Shown piece by piece: positions 25,553 through 34,289 of a stretch of DNA of 53,118 nucleotides; the first letter of the stretch is position 1; each line of letters begins with the position of its first letter. The stretch covers positions 1-53,118 of the forward strand of contig NZ_BACQ01000079.1 of assembly GCF_000260435.1 (NCBI RefSeq), written 5' to 3'. Below the pieces are notes generated by a model, which searched no databases, had not been told where the DNA came from, and saw nothing but the letters and a program-made list of their open reading frames with translations. Made by a program: the position numbers and the translations under genes. The stretch is from Lacticaseibacillus zeae DSM 20178 = KCTC 3804. Lineage in GTDB: Bacteria; Bacillota; Bacilli; Lactobacillales; Lactobacillaceae.

Positions 25553-26284
25553 TTACATAAAGAGTTGTTTGTAGGTGAAAACCGCGAGAATGGCCGCGAC
25601 GATTGGTGCAATCACAGGCACCCAGGCATATCCCCAGTCGGAGCTGCCTTTGTGTTTTAATGGCAAAAGCGCGTGCAGAATTCGTGGGCCGAGATCACGG
25701 GCCGGGTTTAATGCCGGTCCGGTTGGGCCACCCAGTGATGCCACTAATGTCGCCACAAGGAAGCCTAAGCCCATGTGTGCCGTTCCAAGATTGTCTTGGA
25801 AGAACGGTGCTTTGGTGATACCAAGGGCGCCGATGAAAAGAATATACGAACCAATAAATTCGTTGACGAAACCGTTTAGTTTGCTCTTCGTCGCACTGAT
25901 CGTACTAAATGTCCCAAGAATGTGTTGGGTATTGGTCGTGAGATCGTAATGTGGTTTGTAAGCCGCAACGACAAACAACTGTCCAACCATGGCCCCAGCC
26001 ATCTGGACCACAATATACGGCAACACTTCAGACCACGGGAACATGCCAGAGGCAGCTAAACCTAACGTAAACGCAGGATTAATGTGGTTGCCGGAAATGG
26101 CGCCAAACATCATGGCAGGAATCATGACCCCGGCGCCGTAGCCGACCGCAATCAGCAGCCAGTCCGAGCCATTTCCTTTGGTACCCTTCAAATCGACGTT
26201 GGCAACGGAGCCATTTCCTAACAAAACCATAATGGCAGTGCCAATAAATTCGGCGGCCAAACGCACGCCTAGATCATATGTCAT
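25553..26284 (-). CDS. glpF: Glycerol facilitator / aquaglyceroporin
   Basis: 243 residues, six membrane helices and two half-helices with NPA motifs: GNHINPAFTLG near residue 65 and GPALNPARDLGPR near residue 192. The Asp after NPAR marks the glycerol-conducting branch. It passes glycerol and similar small solutes through the membrane. ATG 26284 is chosen because GGAGGGG lies 7 bases upstream; the open frame extends 14 codons further without a ribosome site. It is divergent from cbpB with two repeat copies between. Confidence 0.93.
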   Translation of the reverse strand: MTYDLGVRLAAEFIGTAIMVLLGNGSVANVDLKGTKGNGSDWLLIAVGYGAGVMIPAMMFGAISGNHINPAFTLGLAASGMFPWSEVLPYIVVQMAGAMVGQLFVVAAYKPHYDLTTNTQHILGTFSTISATKSKLNGFVNEFIGSYILFIGALGITKAPFFQDNLGTAHMGLGFLVATLVASLGGPTGPALNPARDLGPRILHALLPLKHKGSSDWGYAWVPVIAPIVAAILAVFTYKQLFM

Positions 26285-26406
26285 TTTTACCCCTCCAAAT
26301 GATTCATTCATTGCTAGCATGTGCATGGTGCTTACTTTGATTTGCTTTGTTGCTTCGATAACGTGTTCTTCCGGCTTCTAACCGGGCTGGCTCATGCTCG
26401 CTCACC

Positions 26407-26526
26407 CATAACGCGTTCGCCAGCCCAGAAGCCTGCGTGTAAGGACCTCGATCGCAATGGCCAAAGCCCGGCCATTACGTCCGAGGCCGCTTACACTCCG
26501 ATTTCTAAGCGCTCCTGCTCACGCTC
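26407..26526. repeat. Intergenic palindromic repeat, full copy (first of a tandem pair)
   Basis: It runs from ATAACGCGTTCGCCAGCCCA to GCTCCTGCTCACGCTC. The centre is hairpin-forming (GGACCTCGATCGCAATGGCC against GGCCATTACGTCCGAGGCC). The orientation is the same as in the alaS-leader copy. Confidence 0.88.
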
Positions 26527-26647
26527 CATAACGCGTTCGCAGTCGCAGAAATCTGCGTGTAAGGACCTCGGTCGCAATGGCAAAGAGCGCCATCACGCCC
26601 AAGGCCACTTACACTCCGATTTCTAGACGCTCCTGCTCACGCTCACC
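26527..26647. repeat. Intergenic palindromic repeat, full copy (second of a tandem pair)
   Basis: It begins directly after the first copy with the same ATAACGCGTTCGC and ends CTGCTCACGCTCACCC. The outer arm reads GCAGTCGCAGAAATC instead of GCCAGCCCAGAAGCC, so it is a diverged sister and not a recent duplicate. Confidence 0.88.
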
Positions 26648-26846
26648 CAAAAGTTGTCGTATTTCTTATGAATAACGACGATCGAAATTACTTGATGTCA
26701 TTCATGGTAAAATAACCATATGGTGTTTCCGCCTTTTGACGGATGGCACCGGCATGGATAAGCGGTAAACTGAAGCAATAAAGTTAACTAATCTAACTTT
26801 TTGACTAACGTACTTAAACCAAGAATGTTAAAAAGGAGCTACCCAC

Positions 26847-27332
26847 ATGTTAAATCAAGCCATTGCCAATATGCTGATTGAAAATCGTCATCACTTTATG
26901 ATTTCTGCAGATATGGTTGCAACGGTCTCCGAAGATAACCCATTGAGTCACGCGTTTCTTGTTCTTACCAAGGTGCGCTATGCGAAAATTCCGGTTTTGG
27001 ATCACGACTCGAAGTTCAAAGGGCTCATTTCACTGCCGATGATTACCGAAACGATGTTGGGGCTGGACCATATCAGTTTTCAGTCACTAGATACCATGAC
27101 CGTGAAAGATGTCATGGAAACTGATGTGGCGACAATTAGTGACCCATATGACTTGGAGAATGTTTTACATTTGCTCGTCGACAACCCGTTCATTCCGGTC
27201 GTTCAGGACGGGTACTTCACCGGCATCGTGACCCGGCGTGAGGTGATGAAAGGCATCAACAATATTGGTCACAACATCGACAAGCATTTCCAATTGGAAC
27301 CTTTAGCGTCAGTCGTTGAAAAAGAATCTTAA
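26847..27332 (+). CDS. cbpB: CBS-domain protein CbpB/DarB (cyclic di-AMP binding family)
   Basis: 161 residues made of two CBS motifs (residues about 15-75 and 82-145) and nothing else, matching YkuL/DarB/CbpB in size and in the ends VARTVSEDNPLSHAFLVL-like and VPVVQDGYFTGIVTRRE-like (here FIPVVQDGYFTGIVTRREVM). Relatives bind c-di-AMP and, when empty, stimulate the (p)ppGpp synthetase Rel. The ligand is inferred from the family. A strong AAAAAGGAG site precedes the ATG. Confidence 0.88.
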   Translation: MLNQAIANMLIENRHHFMISADMVATVSEDNPLSHAFLVLTKVRYAKIPVLDHDSKFKGLISLPMITETMLGLDHISFQSLDTMTVKDVMETDVATISDPYDLENVLHLLVDNPFIPVVQDGYFTGIVTRREVMKGINNIGHNIDKHFQLEPLASVVEKES

Positions 27333-27337
27333 CCCCT

Positions 27338-27379
27338 TAAAAACCGGCATGCGGACAAATCTGTATGCTGGTTTTTTTG
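27338..27379. terminator. Bidirectional terminator after cbpB
   Basis: AAAAACCGGCATGCGG pairs with GTATGCTGGTTTTTTT. Convergent genes lie on both sides. Confidence 0.85.
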
Positions 27380-27388
27380 TTGTCGACA

Positions 27389-28294
27389 CTAGTCAGCGTC
27401 TGCGTTGGATTCCGGTTTATCTAGGAAGATGGTCGCTAAAACGCCGATGATGAGGCTAACAACAACAAAAAGTACGGGTACGACCATACCAGTAGCCGGC
27501 CAATAAGGTGCGATGCCAGTTTCGATCAGAATGACCACTGCTGCGGCAACAATACCGCATACAGCATAATAAACCTGGGTTTCAAAATGTTCGAGCAAAT
27601 ACGCCATCAATTTGGCAACCGCAATCAGACCGGCAATGGCGCCAAGCATGAAAGGCAGCAGCAGCGCCACTGAGCCCATCGCCGCCTTAAAAGCCGACCA
27701 GTTACCAGAAACAAATGCCCGGGCTGCATCGCCTAGCTGACTGACGGCATTGTAGACGGTTCCGTACTGATCAATAACCATCAGCATGACGGAGCCGGAA
27801 ATACCAGGGATGGCCATTAACGATACCGCGAAGATGCCAGCAAAGGCCATCACACCGGCATCGCTAACACTGCTCAGGCGCTGAATGGCAATGAGGTTCT
27901 CCGGCTGGGTCCCGCCAAGCTTGGCGAGTCCATAAATACCGGCAAATCCTCCAGCCACCAGTAAGAGATACCACCAAGTGAAGGGCTTGAGCACCAATTT
28001 GCGATAAATAAACGGGCCGATGCCTAGCACTAACCCGATAAAGAAACCATAACTTGGCAGCGGCCAATGCGTGGTAACGACTAGGACGGCCTTAGTGGAA
28101 ATCAGGATACCAACGACGGCTCCTAAGCCAATTGGCGCCAAGAAACGCAAATTCTTCTTGGGATTGGCGCGAAAGTGATTCACTGCTTGTAAGAGGCGGT
28201 CATACAACCCGACCACGACGGCAAAAATACTGCCGGAAAGACCTGGAATGACAAGCGCGATGCCGATAATGGCACCTTTGATGAAATTTAGCAT
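27389..28294 (-). CDS. DUF368 membrane protein (PopT-type undecaprenyl-phosphate transporter)
   Basis: 301 residues with about eight membrane helices and the family's duplicated glycine-proline motifs: GIALVIPGLSGSIFAVVVG near residue 10 and LMAIPGISGSVMLMVIDQYG near residue 160. DUF368 proteins were recently identified as flippases returning undecaprenyl phosphate to the inner leaflet for reuse in wall synthesis. That role is taken from the family. The mscS-type gene lies upstream on the same strand. Confidence 0.88.
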   Translation of the reverse strand: MLNFIKGAIIGIALVIPGLSGSIFAVVVGLYDRLLQAVNHFRANPKKNLRFLAPIGLGAVVGILISTKAVLVVTTHWPLPSYGFFIGLVLGIGPFIYRKLVLKPFTWWYLLLVAGGFAGIYGLAKLGGTQPENLIAIQRLSSVSDAGVMAFAGIFAVSLMAIPGISGSVMLMVIDQYGTVYNAVSQLGDAARAFVSGNWSAFKAAMGSVALLLPFMLGAIAGLIAVAKLMAYLLEHFETQVYYAVCGIVAAAVVILIETGIAPYWPATGMVVPVLFVVVSLIIGVLATIFLDKPESNADAD

Positions 28295-28348
28295 AACATC
28301 TCCTTATAAATGGATTTTGGCATGAATATGGGTAAAAAGGCGTACTGT

Positions 28349-29233
28349 TTATGAGCCAGCCTGTAAATTTATCGGCGGCGTGGTCACATGAATGCCCGCA
28401 GAGTTTAGCGCCGCAATGTAAGCAGCGAGAAAGGTCCGTTGTAAACTGAGTTGTTCACCATTTTCCGCGTAGAAGAGGACTTGGTAAGTAAACGTGCCAT
28501 TTTGGTCCTCCGTCAGACCCAGAATATCCGGGCCTTCGGTGATGGTCGAGAATTTTGGAACCAGGTCGGTATTGACCTGTTCAATGGTTTTGCGGACCAA
28601 ATTAAGATCGACAGTCGGTTCAAGCGGTAACTTGATGAGTACCTGCATGTTACTGCGGGAAAGGTTGCTGACGATTGTAATGTTGCGATTAGGGATGAAG
28701 TTAACCGTACCGTCATAACTCTTGACCACCGTGGTGCGTAGGCCAAGGCTTGTGACTGTTCCGGAGATTTTGCCTAATTTGACAATATCGCCAACGTCAA
28801 ACTGCGCTTCCAATAGAATAAAGAAACCAGTCACAACGTCATTGACGAAACCTTGGGCACCAAAGCCGATTGCCAAGCCGGCCACGCCCGCACCGGCAAG
28901 TAATGTCCCCACCGGAACTCCCAGCGTTGATAGGATCGCGTAAAAATAGAAGAAGAGCACAAAATAGAAAAAGAGATTGCGCGAAAGGGTATGGATGGTT
29001 TTGACGCGGGTACCTGATAAATGGGCGCGCCGTTGATAGCTTTTAAAAGCCCGATTGATGGCGAACTGGCCTAAACGATAAAGTGCAAGAAATAAAATCG
29101 AAAAGAATAGCAACGACAGAACCTTATCAATCAGGGTTCCGGCAATTTTATCCCAGTTGATGGTTTTAAAATACCGTAACCACACATTGGGTTGTTCAGT
29201 TACGGTCGTTGCCGTGAACATCATGCCTGTCAC
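28349..29233 (-). CDS. MscS-family mechanosensitive ion channel
   Basis: 294 residues from GTG 29233, which has GAGGAGG 7 bases upstream; the open frame extends 23 codons more without support. There are three membrane helices, the last being the glycine/alanine-rich pore helix (VGTLLAGAGVAGLAIGFGAQ), followed by the beta domain (FILLEAQFDVGDIVKLG) and the alpha/beta vestibule. It opens under membrane tension to release solutes in osmotic downshock. It resembles YkuT of B. subtilis. Confidence 0.93.
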   Translation of the reverse strand: MTGMMFTATTVTEQPNVWLRYFKTINWDKIAGTLIDKVLSLLFFSILFLALYRLGQFAINRAFKSYQRRAHLSGTRVKTIHTLSRNLFFYFVLFFYFYAILSTLGVPVGTLLAGAGVAGLAIGFGAQGFVNDVVTGFFILLEAQFDVGDIVKLGKISGTVTSLGLRTTVVKSYDGTVNFIPNRNITIVSNLSRSNMQVLIKLPLEPTVDLNLVRKTIEQVNTDLVPKFSTITEGPDILGLTEDQNGTFTYQVLFYAENGEQLSLQRTFLAAYIAALNSAGIHVTTPPINLQAGS

Positions 29234-29376
29234 GTGACGACCTCCTCTTGGTGTTGGCTTTATTTTACCAGAACCGGGGCGGATCTGCTGGAGATTTGTC
29301 ATGATGCGGATAAGTTTTTACTTTTGGTGGGAGAAGGGGTGGGTGAGGGTGGTAGGGAGTAAGTGTGGTAAGGTAA

Positions 29377-29485
29377 TTCGGTTTCGGATGTGTTCAATAG
29401 CGCAGGGGGCGGCGTGTGAGGGCATTGATCGCAATGGGCAGAGCCGGGCCATTGGGGGAATAAGATTTGCGGGGCAATCCGGCCC
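29377..29485. repeat. Degenerate half-unit of the intergenic repeat
   Basis: GCGGCGTGTGAGGGCATTGATCG-type arm and GCCATTGGGGGAATAAG resemble the later half-units but have diverged. It begins the tandem block between the mscS-type gene and the DUF948 gene. Confidence 0.55.
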
Positions 29486-29780
29486 GAAACGCGCTCGCAG
29501 GCCCAGAAACCTACACATAAGGATCTCGAACCTAAATGGCCAAAGCCTAGGTATTGGGGGAATAAATTTTGCAGGGCAATCCGGTTCCGAAACGCGATCC
29601 CCGGCGCAGAAGCCTGCGTGTAAGGACCTTGGGCGTGATGGCCAAAGAGGATAAGAATTGGAAGGCAATTCGGTTCCGAAACGCGTTTGCAGTCGCAGAA
29701 ATCTACGTGTAAGGACCTCAAGCCTAAATGGCCAAAACCTAGGTATTGCGGGGATAAGGATTGGAAGGCAATCCGGCTCC
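29486..29780. repeat. Tandem array of three repeat half-units
   Basis: Units start at GAAACGCG in 29486, 29589 and 29678. Each carries the left arm (CGCAG/CCGGC..CCCAGAAACC), AAGGACCT or AAGGATCT, an AATGGCCAAA centre, and a shared linker (GGGGGAATAA or GGATAAGGATT, then GGCAATCCGG or GGCAATTCGG). The other half of the palindrome is absent. Unit lengths are about 103, 89 and 103 bases. Confidence 0.8.
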
Positions 29781-29901
29781 GAAACGCGCTCGCAGGCCCA
29801 GAAACCTACACATAAGGACCTCGAACCTAAATGGCCCAAGCCCAGCCATTTAGGTTCGAGGCCACTTATGTTCCGGTTTCTAACCGGGCCTGCTCACGCT
29901 C
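29781..29901. repeat. Intergenic palindromic repeat, full copy ending the array
   Basis: It starts like the half-units (GAAACGCGCTCGCAGGCCCA) but has both halves. The centre is nearly perfect: CCTCGAACCTAAATGGC pairs with GCCATTTAGGTTCGAGG. It ends GGCCTGCTCACGCTC. Confidence 0.9.
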
Positions 29902-29976
29902 TTTAAATCTTTTGCACCGCTCTCCCCTCGATGTTATGATTGATGTAACCAACTGGTTTGAAATGGAGGGTGTTGC

Positions 29977-30405
29977 ATGTCAGGTGGAGAGATTGCTTGG
30001 ATCATTGCTGCGGTTGCTTTTTTGATTATTGCTTTGGCGATTGCCGTCATTGCGATTCGGGTTTCGGGTGTGACCAAGGAAGTTAAGGAAACGGTTGCCG
30101 AGACGAATAAGACGTTGAACACGGTCAACGGGGAGCTTGGCATTTTGACGAAGGAAGTCGAAGGCCTTCTTGCGAAGAGCAATACCCTTCTTGAAGATGT
30201 AAATGGCAAGGTGGCGGCAGTTGATCCGGTCTTTACTGCAATTGGCGAACTTGGTGAAAGTGTTTCCGATCTGAACCAGTCAACGCGCAATCTGACCGAA
30301 CGCGTTGCTCATGGTGCCAAGAACGGGGCCAAGGCGACGGTTGCGACACGTATGGGTGCCAAAGCATTTTCAATGTTGACCAAAAAGAAACATCATAATG
30401 AATAG
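29977..30405 (+). CDS. DUF948 membrane-anchored protein
   Basis: 142 residues: one N-terminal membrane helix (AWIIAAVAFLIIALAIAVIAI) and then a long helical coiled-coil region (VTKEVKETVAETNKTLNTVN and on) with a basic tail (KKKHHNE). This layout is that of the DUF948 family, often found beside a YtxH protein, as here. Function is unknown; the family is linked to general stress responses. GGAGGGTG precedes the ATG. Confidence 0.88.
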   Translation: MSGGEIAWIIAAVAFLIIALAIAVIAIRVSGVTKEVKETVAETNKTLNTVNGELGILTKEVEGLLAKSNTLLEDVNGKVAAVDPVFTAIGELGESVSDLNQSTRNLTERVAHGAKNGAKATVATRMGAKAFSMLTKKKHHNE

Positions 30406-30419
30406 CAGGAGGAATCATC

Positions 30420-30926
30420 ATGGCTAAAAAAGGACATTTTTTGCTTGGATTTGTATTCGGAGCTGCCAGTGCCTTAGCAACGACTTATTTATTGACTCCG
30501 CAAACCAGTGACGAGTTAAAGCGACGGGTTAAGCATGCTTCCGCGAATTTAGCCGATCGTGCGGTTGATTACTATGATTACGCCAAAGAGGCTAGTGCTG
30601 ACTGGAAGCAAAGCGCGACGGATTTTGTCGATGACTTGAAGGCGCGTGGTAATGATGCCGATGGGTCAGAAGCGTTGGCTAATTACGATGCTGCGACCGA
30701 GCAATTGCGCGACCAATTGAATACTGCAGCGGATACGGATACTTCAGCTGATTTTGATGACATTGTGCTGGACGGTAAGAGTGCGTTTGCCCAAGCCAAG
30801 GATGACGATGAAGGCAGTGAAACCCGCACCGATGAAGTGCCGGAACCGACCGAACCAAAGCCAGTTAGTGGGGCCGCCGCATCTGAGGCCAAACCGGCAA
30901 GTTCTGAATCTGAAGCCACCGACTAA
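30420..30926 (+). CDS. YtxH-domain protein
   Basis: 168 residues. A glycine/alanine membrane segment at the N-terminus (FLLGFVFGAASALATTYLLT), then SDELKRRVKHASANLADRA as in YtxH proteins, and a C-terminal acidic, proline- and serine-rich disordered tail (residues about 120-168). It starts 14 bases after the DUF948 gene with AGGAGGAATC. It is probably membrane-anchored and stress-related. A precise role cannot be given. Confidence 0.88.
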   Translation: MAKKGHFLLGFVFGAASALATTYLLTPQTSDELKRRVKHASANLADRAVDYYDYAKEASADWKQSATDFVDDLKARGNDADGSEALANYDAATEQLRDQLNTAADTDTSADFDDIVLDGKSAFAQAKDDDEGSETRTDEVPEPTEPKPVSGAAASEAKPASSESEATD

Positions 30927-30963
30927 TCAGCACTAGTAACCACAAGATTTTGAATATTAAAAA

Positions 30964-31017
30964 TGGCGACAAACGAAAGACACCCCGACGTGAGCGCCTT
31001 TCGTTTGTCGCTTTTAG
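30964..31017 (+). terminator. Terminator after the YtxH gene
   Basis: GCGACAAACGAAAG pairs with CTTTCGTTTGTCGC (14 bp), followed by TTTTAG. Confidence 0.9.
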
Positions 31018-31070
31018 CATCGTAGCTGAATTTGTTTGAAGCATTTTGATCATGAATGAGGGAGAATACT

Positions 31071-31592
31071 ATGCTAAATAGCGAACGTCAGGCACACATC
31101 AAAGCTACTTTAAGTACTGCGGCTGAGCCACTCAGTGCGTCGAGTTTTGCACGGCGGTTTACCGTCAGTCGTCAGACCATTGTCGGCGATATTGCGCTTT
31201 TGCGGGCCCAAGGCGAACCGATCATTGCGACGCCGCGTGGTTATACGTTGTCGCATCCAGCGGCCCATGAGTTTTTGATTCCTTGCAAACATACGCCGGA
31301 GCAAACGGAACAGGAGCTGCAGCTGATCCTCGACAACGGTGGCTGGATTGAAGATGTTTTGGTCGAGCATCCGTTATATGGTCAGTTACGCGGTCAGCTG
31401 AATATTCGCACCGTTGCCGATATGAAGCTGTTTTTGAGTCGTTTAGCGCGTTATCAAGGCCGCCTCTTGTCCGAGTTAACCGGTGGCATTCATTTGCACA
31501 CGATTAGCGTTAAAAATGAACGGAATATCGCCAAAATTAAAGAAGCACTGCGCAAGGCCGGTATTTTATATGAACAGTCGGAAGCAGACTAG
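31071..31592 (+). CDS. niaR: NiaR-type transcription repressor (HTH and 3H domain)
   Basis: 173 residues. An N-terminal winged helix (LSASSFARRFTVSRQTIVGDI) is followed by a 3H domain with its three conserved histidines in HEFLIPCKH, VEHPLYGQLRG and GIHLHTI. Such proteins repress niacin uptake and NAD synthesis genes when nicotinate is bound. ATG 31071 follows GAGGGAGA; the open frame from 31056 uses an ATG without ribosome site. No niacin genes lie in the window, so targets must be elsewhere. Confidence 0.9.
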   Translation: MLNSERQAHIKATLSTAAEPLSASSFARRFTVSRQTIVGDIALLRAQGEPIIATPRGYTLSHPAAHEFLIPCKHTPEQTEQELQLILDNGGWIEDVLVEHPLYGQLRGQLNIRTVADMKLFLSRLARYQGRLLSELTGGIHLHTISVKNERNIAKIKEALRKAGILYEQSEAD

Positions 31593-31636
31593 ACAATTTC
31601 GGTGGTAGAGACAAAAACAGCAGCAGTCAACAACAT

Positions 31637-31682
31637 AAAAATGGTCCCGAGGAGGCAGCGTCTACCTCTTTGGGACCATTTT
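31637..31682. terminator. Bidirectional terminator between niaR and pepQ
   Basis: AAAATGGTCCC pairs with GGGACCATTTT, with further pairing of GAGG/CCTC inside. Confidence 0.9.
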
Positions 31683-31730
31683 CGATATTAGCGCACTGGT
31701 CATCTTTTACCGACGAGCAACTCGGCGTCG

Positions 31731-32834
31731 TTAACCATTGATGACGGTGAATTCTTTTGATGTGTGGGTAAAAGGTTCGCAGCCGGTTTCCGTGACGTGG
31801 ACACAGTCTTCGATCCGAACACCAGCGACACCAGGAACGTAAATACCGGGTTCAATCGAGAAGCACATGCCTGGCTGTAGAATCATATCGTTGCCTTCCA
31901 TGATGGATGGGAATTCATGGGTGGACATGCCGATACCATGACCCAAACGGTGATTAAAATACTCGCCGTAGCCCGCTTTGGTAATAATGTCGCGGGCAAT
32001 TTTGTCCAGTTCGGATGCTTTTAATCCCGGCTTAACGGCATCCATGGCAGTCAGGTTCGCTTCTAAACAGATATCAAAAATTTCACGCGGCTTACCGGTA
32101 ACCTGGCCAAAAGCGACGGTACGGGTGGCGTCGGACATGTACCCATGGTTGTCAGTACCAAGATCAAACAAAACCAGTTCATTTAGCGCAAGTTTCGTCC
32201 CCATCGGTTCGCCATGCGGATTGGCCGCATCTACGCCAGCTTGGACGATGGTGCCGAAACTCATGTGCATGACGCCTTCCTTCATCATGGTATAGTCAAT
32301 CTCGGCAGCGACTTCCTGTTCAGTGGCACCTGCCTTAATCGCCTTAAACCCGGCTTGGAACGCGCGGTCAGCTTGAGCACCGGCGATTTCCATTTGTTTA
32401 ATTTCAGCTGGTGTTTTGATTAACCGTTGCTTTTCAATGAAACGGGAAGCATCAATCGGAAAAGTCGCATCAGGAAACTGCTTCATGATGGCTTCAAATT
32501 TGAAGACAGCGAGGTTATCCTTTTCGATCGCCCACTTGGTTGGATTAGGGTTCACGGCCTTAATATGGGTCGCCATAACGGCAAACGGATCCTCGTGATC
32601 AAGATAGCCAAACACCTGATAAGGCCAGCCGGCTTTTTTAACTTCCTCAATGGTTAATTGCGGGGTAAACAGGAAAGGATCCTTGTCCGGGGTGACGATT
32701 AAGGCGGTGATCCGTTCTTCGGGATCTTGGAAGAAGCCCGTGTAATAATTGATATTGACTGGGTCACTGATATAGGCAAGGTCAAGGCCTTCTTCGCCGA
32801 CCCAGGTTTGTAATGCTGCTAAATGCTCGTTCAT
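31731..32834 (-). CDS. pepQ: Xaa-Pro dipeptidase (prolidase)
   Basis: 367 residues of the M24 family. Metal ligands are visible in FDLGTDNHGYMSDATRT (two Asp), HRLGHGIGMSTHE (His), SIEPGIYVPG (Glu) and RIEDCVHV (Glu). It cleaves dipeptides with C-terminal proline in the cytoplasm, important for growth on casein peptides. ATG 32834 has GAGGAGGACCACG upstream; 14 more open codons are not supported. It is divergent from ccpA, the standard pairing in lactobacilli. Confidence 0.96.
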   Translation of the reverse strand: MNEHLAALQTWVGEEGLDLAYISDPVNINYYTGFFQDPEERITALIVTPDKDPFLFTPQLTIEEVKKAGWPYQVFGYLDHEDPFAVMATHIKAVNPNPTKWAIEKDNLAVFKFEAIMKQFPDATFPIDASRFIEKQRLIKTPAEIKQMEIAGAQADRAFQAGFKAIKAGATEQEVAAEIDYTMMKEGVMHMSFGTIVQAGVDAANPHGEPMGTKLALNELVLFDLGTDNHGYMSDATRTVAFGQVTGKPREIFDICLEANLTAMDAVKPGLKASELDKIARDIITKAGYGEYFNHRLGHGIGMSTHEFPSIMEGNDMILQPGMCFSIEPGIYVPGVAGVRIEDCVHVTETGCEPFTHTSKEFTVING

Positions 32835-33156
32835 CGTGGTCCTCCTCAAAAGGGCACAGCACAAAATATCATGCAAAGCGAATCTTTTACCGCATTTTGT
32901 GATGCACCGTGATATTAACGCGCCAATTGCTCAGGCACTGAAAATGACCCGCACAATAAGGGACCAATCTCAATGCCTGATGCAACTTTCCTTACCAGTA
33001 TATCACGAGCCTTGAGGGACACTTTCTGAAAAGCCCGTTTGTGAAAATTTCATGGAAAATTCAGTAAAACGCTTGCATTGCCTTTCTCATTCTGCTATTT
33101 TGGAATGTAAATAGATGTTTCGTGATTTTCATACTCACGACTAAGGAGAAAATAAA
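32835..33156. other. pepQ-ccpA divergent regulatory region
   Basis: No gene is present. TCAGGCA (32931) with TGCCTGA (32974) forms an inverted repeat about 50 bases across. The ccpA promoter and CRE-like site lie at its right (33064-33101). Two-way transcription starts from here. Confidence 0.6.
33064..33101 (+). promoter_or_regulatory. ccpA promoter with a half-conserved CRE-like site over the -35
   Basis: TTGCAT (33073-33078), 17 bases, TATTTT (33096-33101). GTAAAACGCTTGCA (33064-33077) matches the right half of the CcpA operator (CGCTTNCA) but not the TGNAA left half. Autoregulation is possible but not shown. Confidence 0.45.
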
Positions 33157-34158
33157 GTGGAAAAACAAACAATAACAATTTATGATGTTGCCCGCGAGGC
33201 AAATGTATCGATGGCGACGGTGTCCCGAGTGGTTAATGGTAACCCGAATGTGAAGCCGGCTACCCGCAAGAAAGTTCTAGAGGTTATCGAACGCCTCGAC
33301 TACCGGCCGAATGCGGTGGCGCGCGGCTTGGCCAGCAAGAAAACGACAACTGTCGGCGTGATTATTCCCGACGTCACGAACATGTTCTTCTCAAGCCTGG
33401 CCCGCGGGATTGATGATGTTGCAACCATGTACAAATACAACATTATTTTGGCGAACTCGGATGAAAATAACCAAAAGGAAGTTTCCGTACTTAACACCTT
33501 GTTAGCCAAGCAGGTTGACGGGTTGATTTTCATGGGTCATGAACTGACCGATTCGATTCGCGCTGAATTTTCCCGGAGCAAAACGCCGGTTGTACTGGCA
33601 GGTTCGATTGATCCAGATGAACAGGTTGGCAGTGTCAATATTGACTACGTGGCCGCGGTTGAAGAAGCGACGCACCAATTACTGGAGAGCGGTAATAAGC
33701 GGGTGGCATTGGCGACCGGCTCGCTCACCCACCCGATTAACGGCCAGTTCCGCCTCAAGGGCTATAAACAGGCACTTGAGAAAGCCGGTGTTGCCTATGA
33801 CGAAAGCCTGATTTTTGAAAATGAGCCAAGTTATCAGGCAGGGTTGGCATTGTTTGGTAAGCTGCAGAAAGTCGGCGCAACGGCTGTCATTGCCGGCGAT
33901 GATGAACTGGCAGTCGGCATTTTGGATGGCGCACTGGACAAGGGCGTGAAGGTGCCGGATGATTTTGAAATCATTACCAGCAACAACACTAAGTTAACCG
34001 AAATGACCCGGCCACAACTGACATCAATTGATCAGCCGCTTTATGATATTGGTGCTGTGGCAATGCGGTTGCTGACAAAGATGATGAACAAAGAAGAGAT
34101 CGAAGAAAAAACCGTGATGTTAGGTTTCGATATTTTGAAACGCGGCTCAACCAAATAA
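33157..34158 (+). CDS. ccpA: Catabolite control protein A
   Basis: 333 residues, LacI/GalR family. The HTH reads TIYDVAREANVSMATVSRVVNGNPNVKPATRKKVLEVI at the N-terminus (hinge near LDYRPNAVARGLA), followed by the two-lobed periplasmic-binding-protein-like core. With HPr-Ser-P it binds CRE sites for carbon catabolite control. GTG 33157 follows AAGGAGAAAATAAA. The length and pepQ neighbour are typical. Confidence 0.97.
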   Translation: MEKQTITIYDVAREANVSMATVSRVVNGNPNVKPATRKKVLEVIERLDYRPNAVARGLASKKTTTVGVIIPDVTNMFFSSLARGIDDVATMYKYNIILANSDENNQKEVSVLNTLLAKQVDGLIFMGHELTDSIRAEFSRSKTPVVLAGSIDPDEQVGSVNIDYVAAVEEATHQLLESGNKRVALATGSLTHPINGQFRLKGYKQALEKAGVAYDESLIFENEPSYQAGLALFGKLQKVGATAVIAGDDELAVGILDGALDKGVKVPDDFEIITSNNTKLTEMTRPQLTSIDQPLYDIGAVAMRLLTKMMNKEEIEEKTVMLGFDILKRGSTK

Positions 34159-34198
34159 AGGTGTTGAGCGAAATCAGCTTTGGCACCTCATGAGCAAT

Positions 34199-34249
34199 AA
34201 AAAAATCGGTTCTAAAGACAGATGATGTGTGTCTTTAGAACCGATTTTT
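34199..34249. terminator. Bidirectional terminator between ccpA and the penicillin-binding protein
   Basis: AAAAAATCGGTTCTAAAGAC pairs with GTCTTTAGAACCGATTTTT (18-19 bp stem). Confidence 0.93.
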
Positions 34250-34289
34250 GCGTTACTAGATTGATTGGCCTGCAAGATAACGCATGAAC

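Noticed and set aside
29486-29780. Possible CRISPR array (regular repeats)
   Set aside because: Units are 89-103 bases, uneven, and parts of a larger palindrome found singly elsewhere; no short repeat with unique spacers and no cas genes.
29301-29906. Several open frames on both strands in the repeat array
   Set aside because: They are read through tandem copies of the palindromic repeat and share its periodicity; none has a ribosome site.
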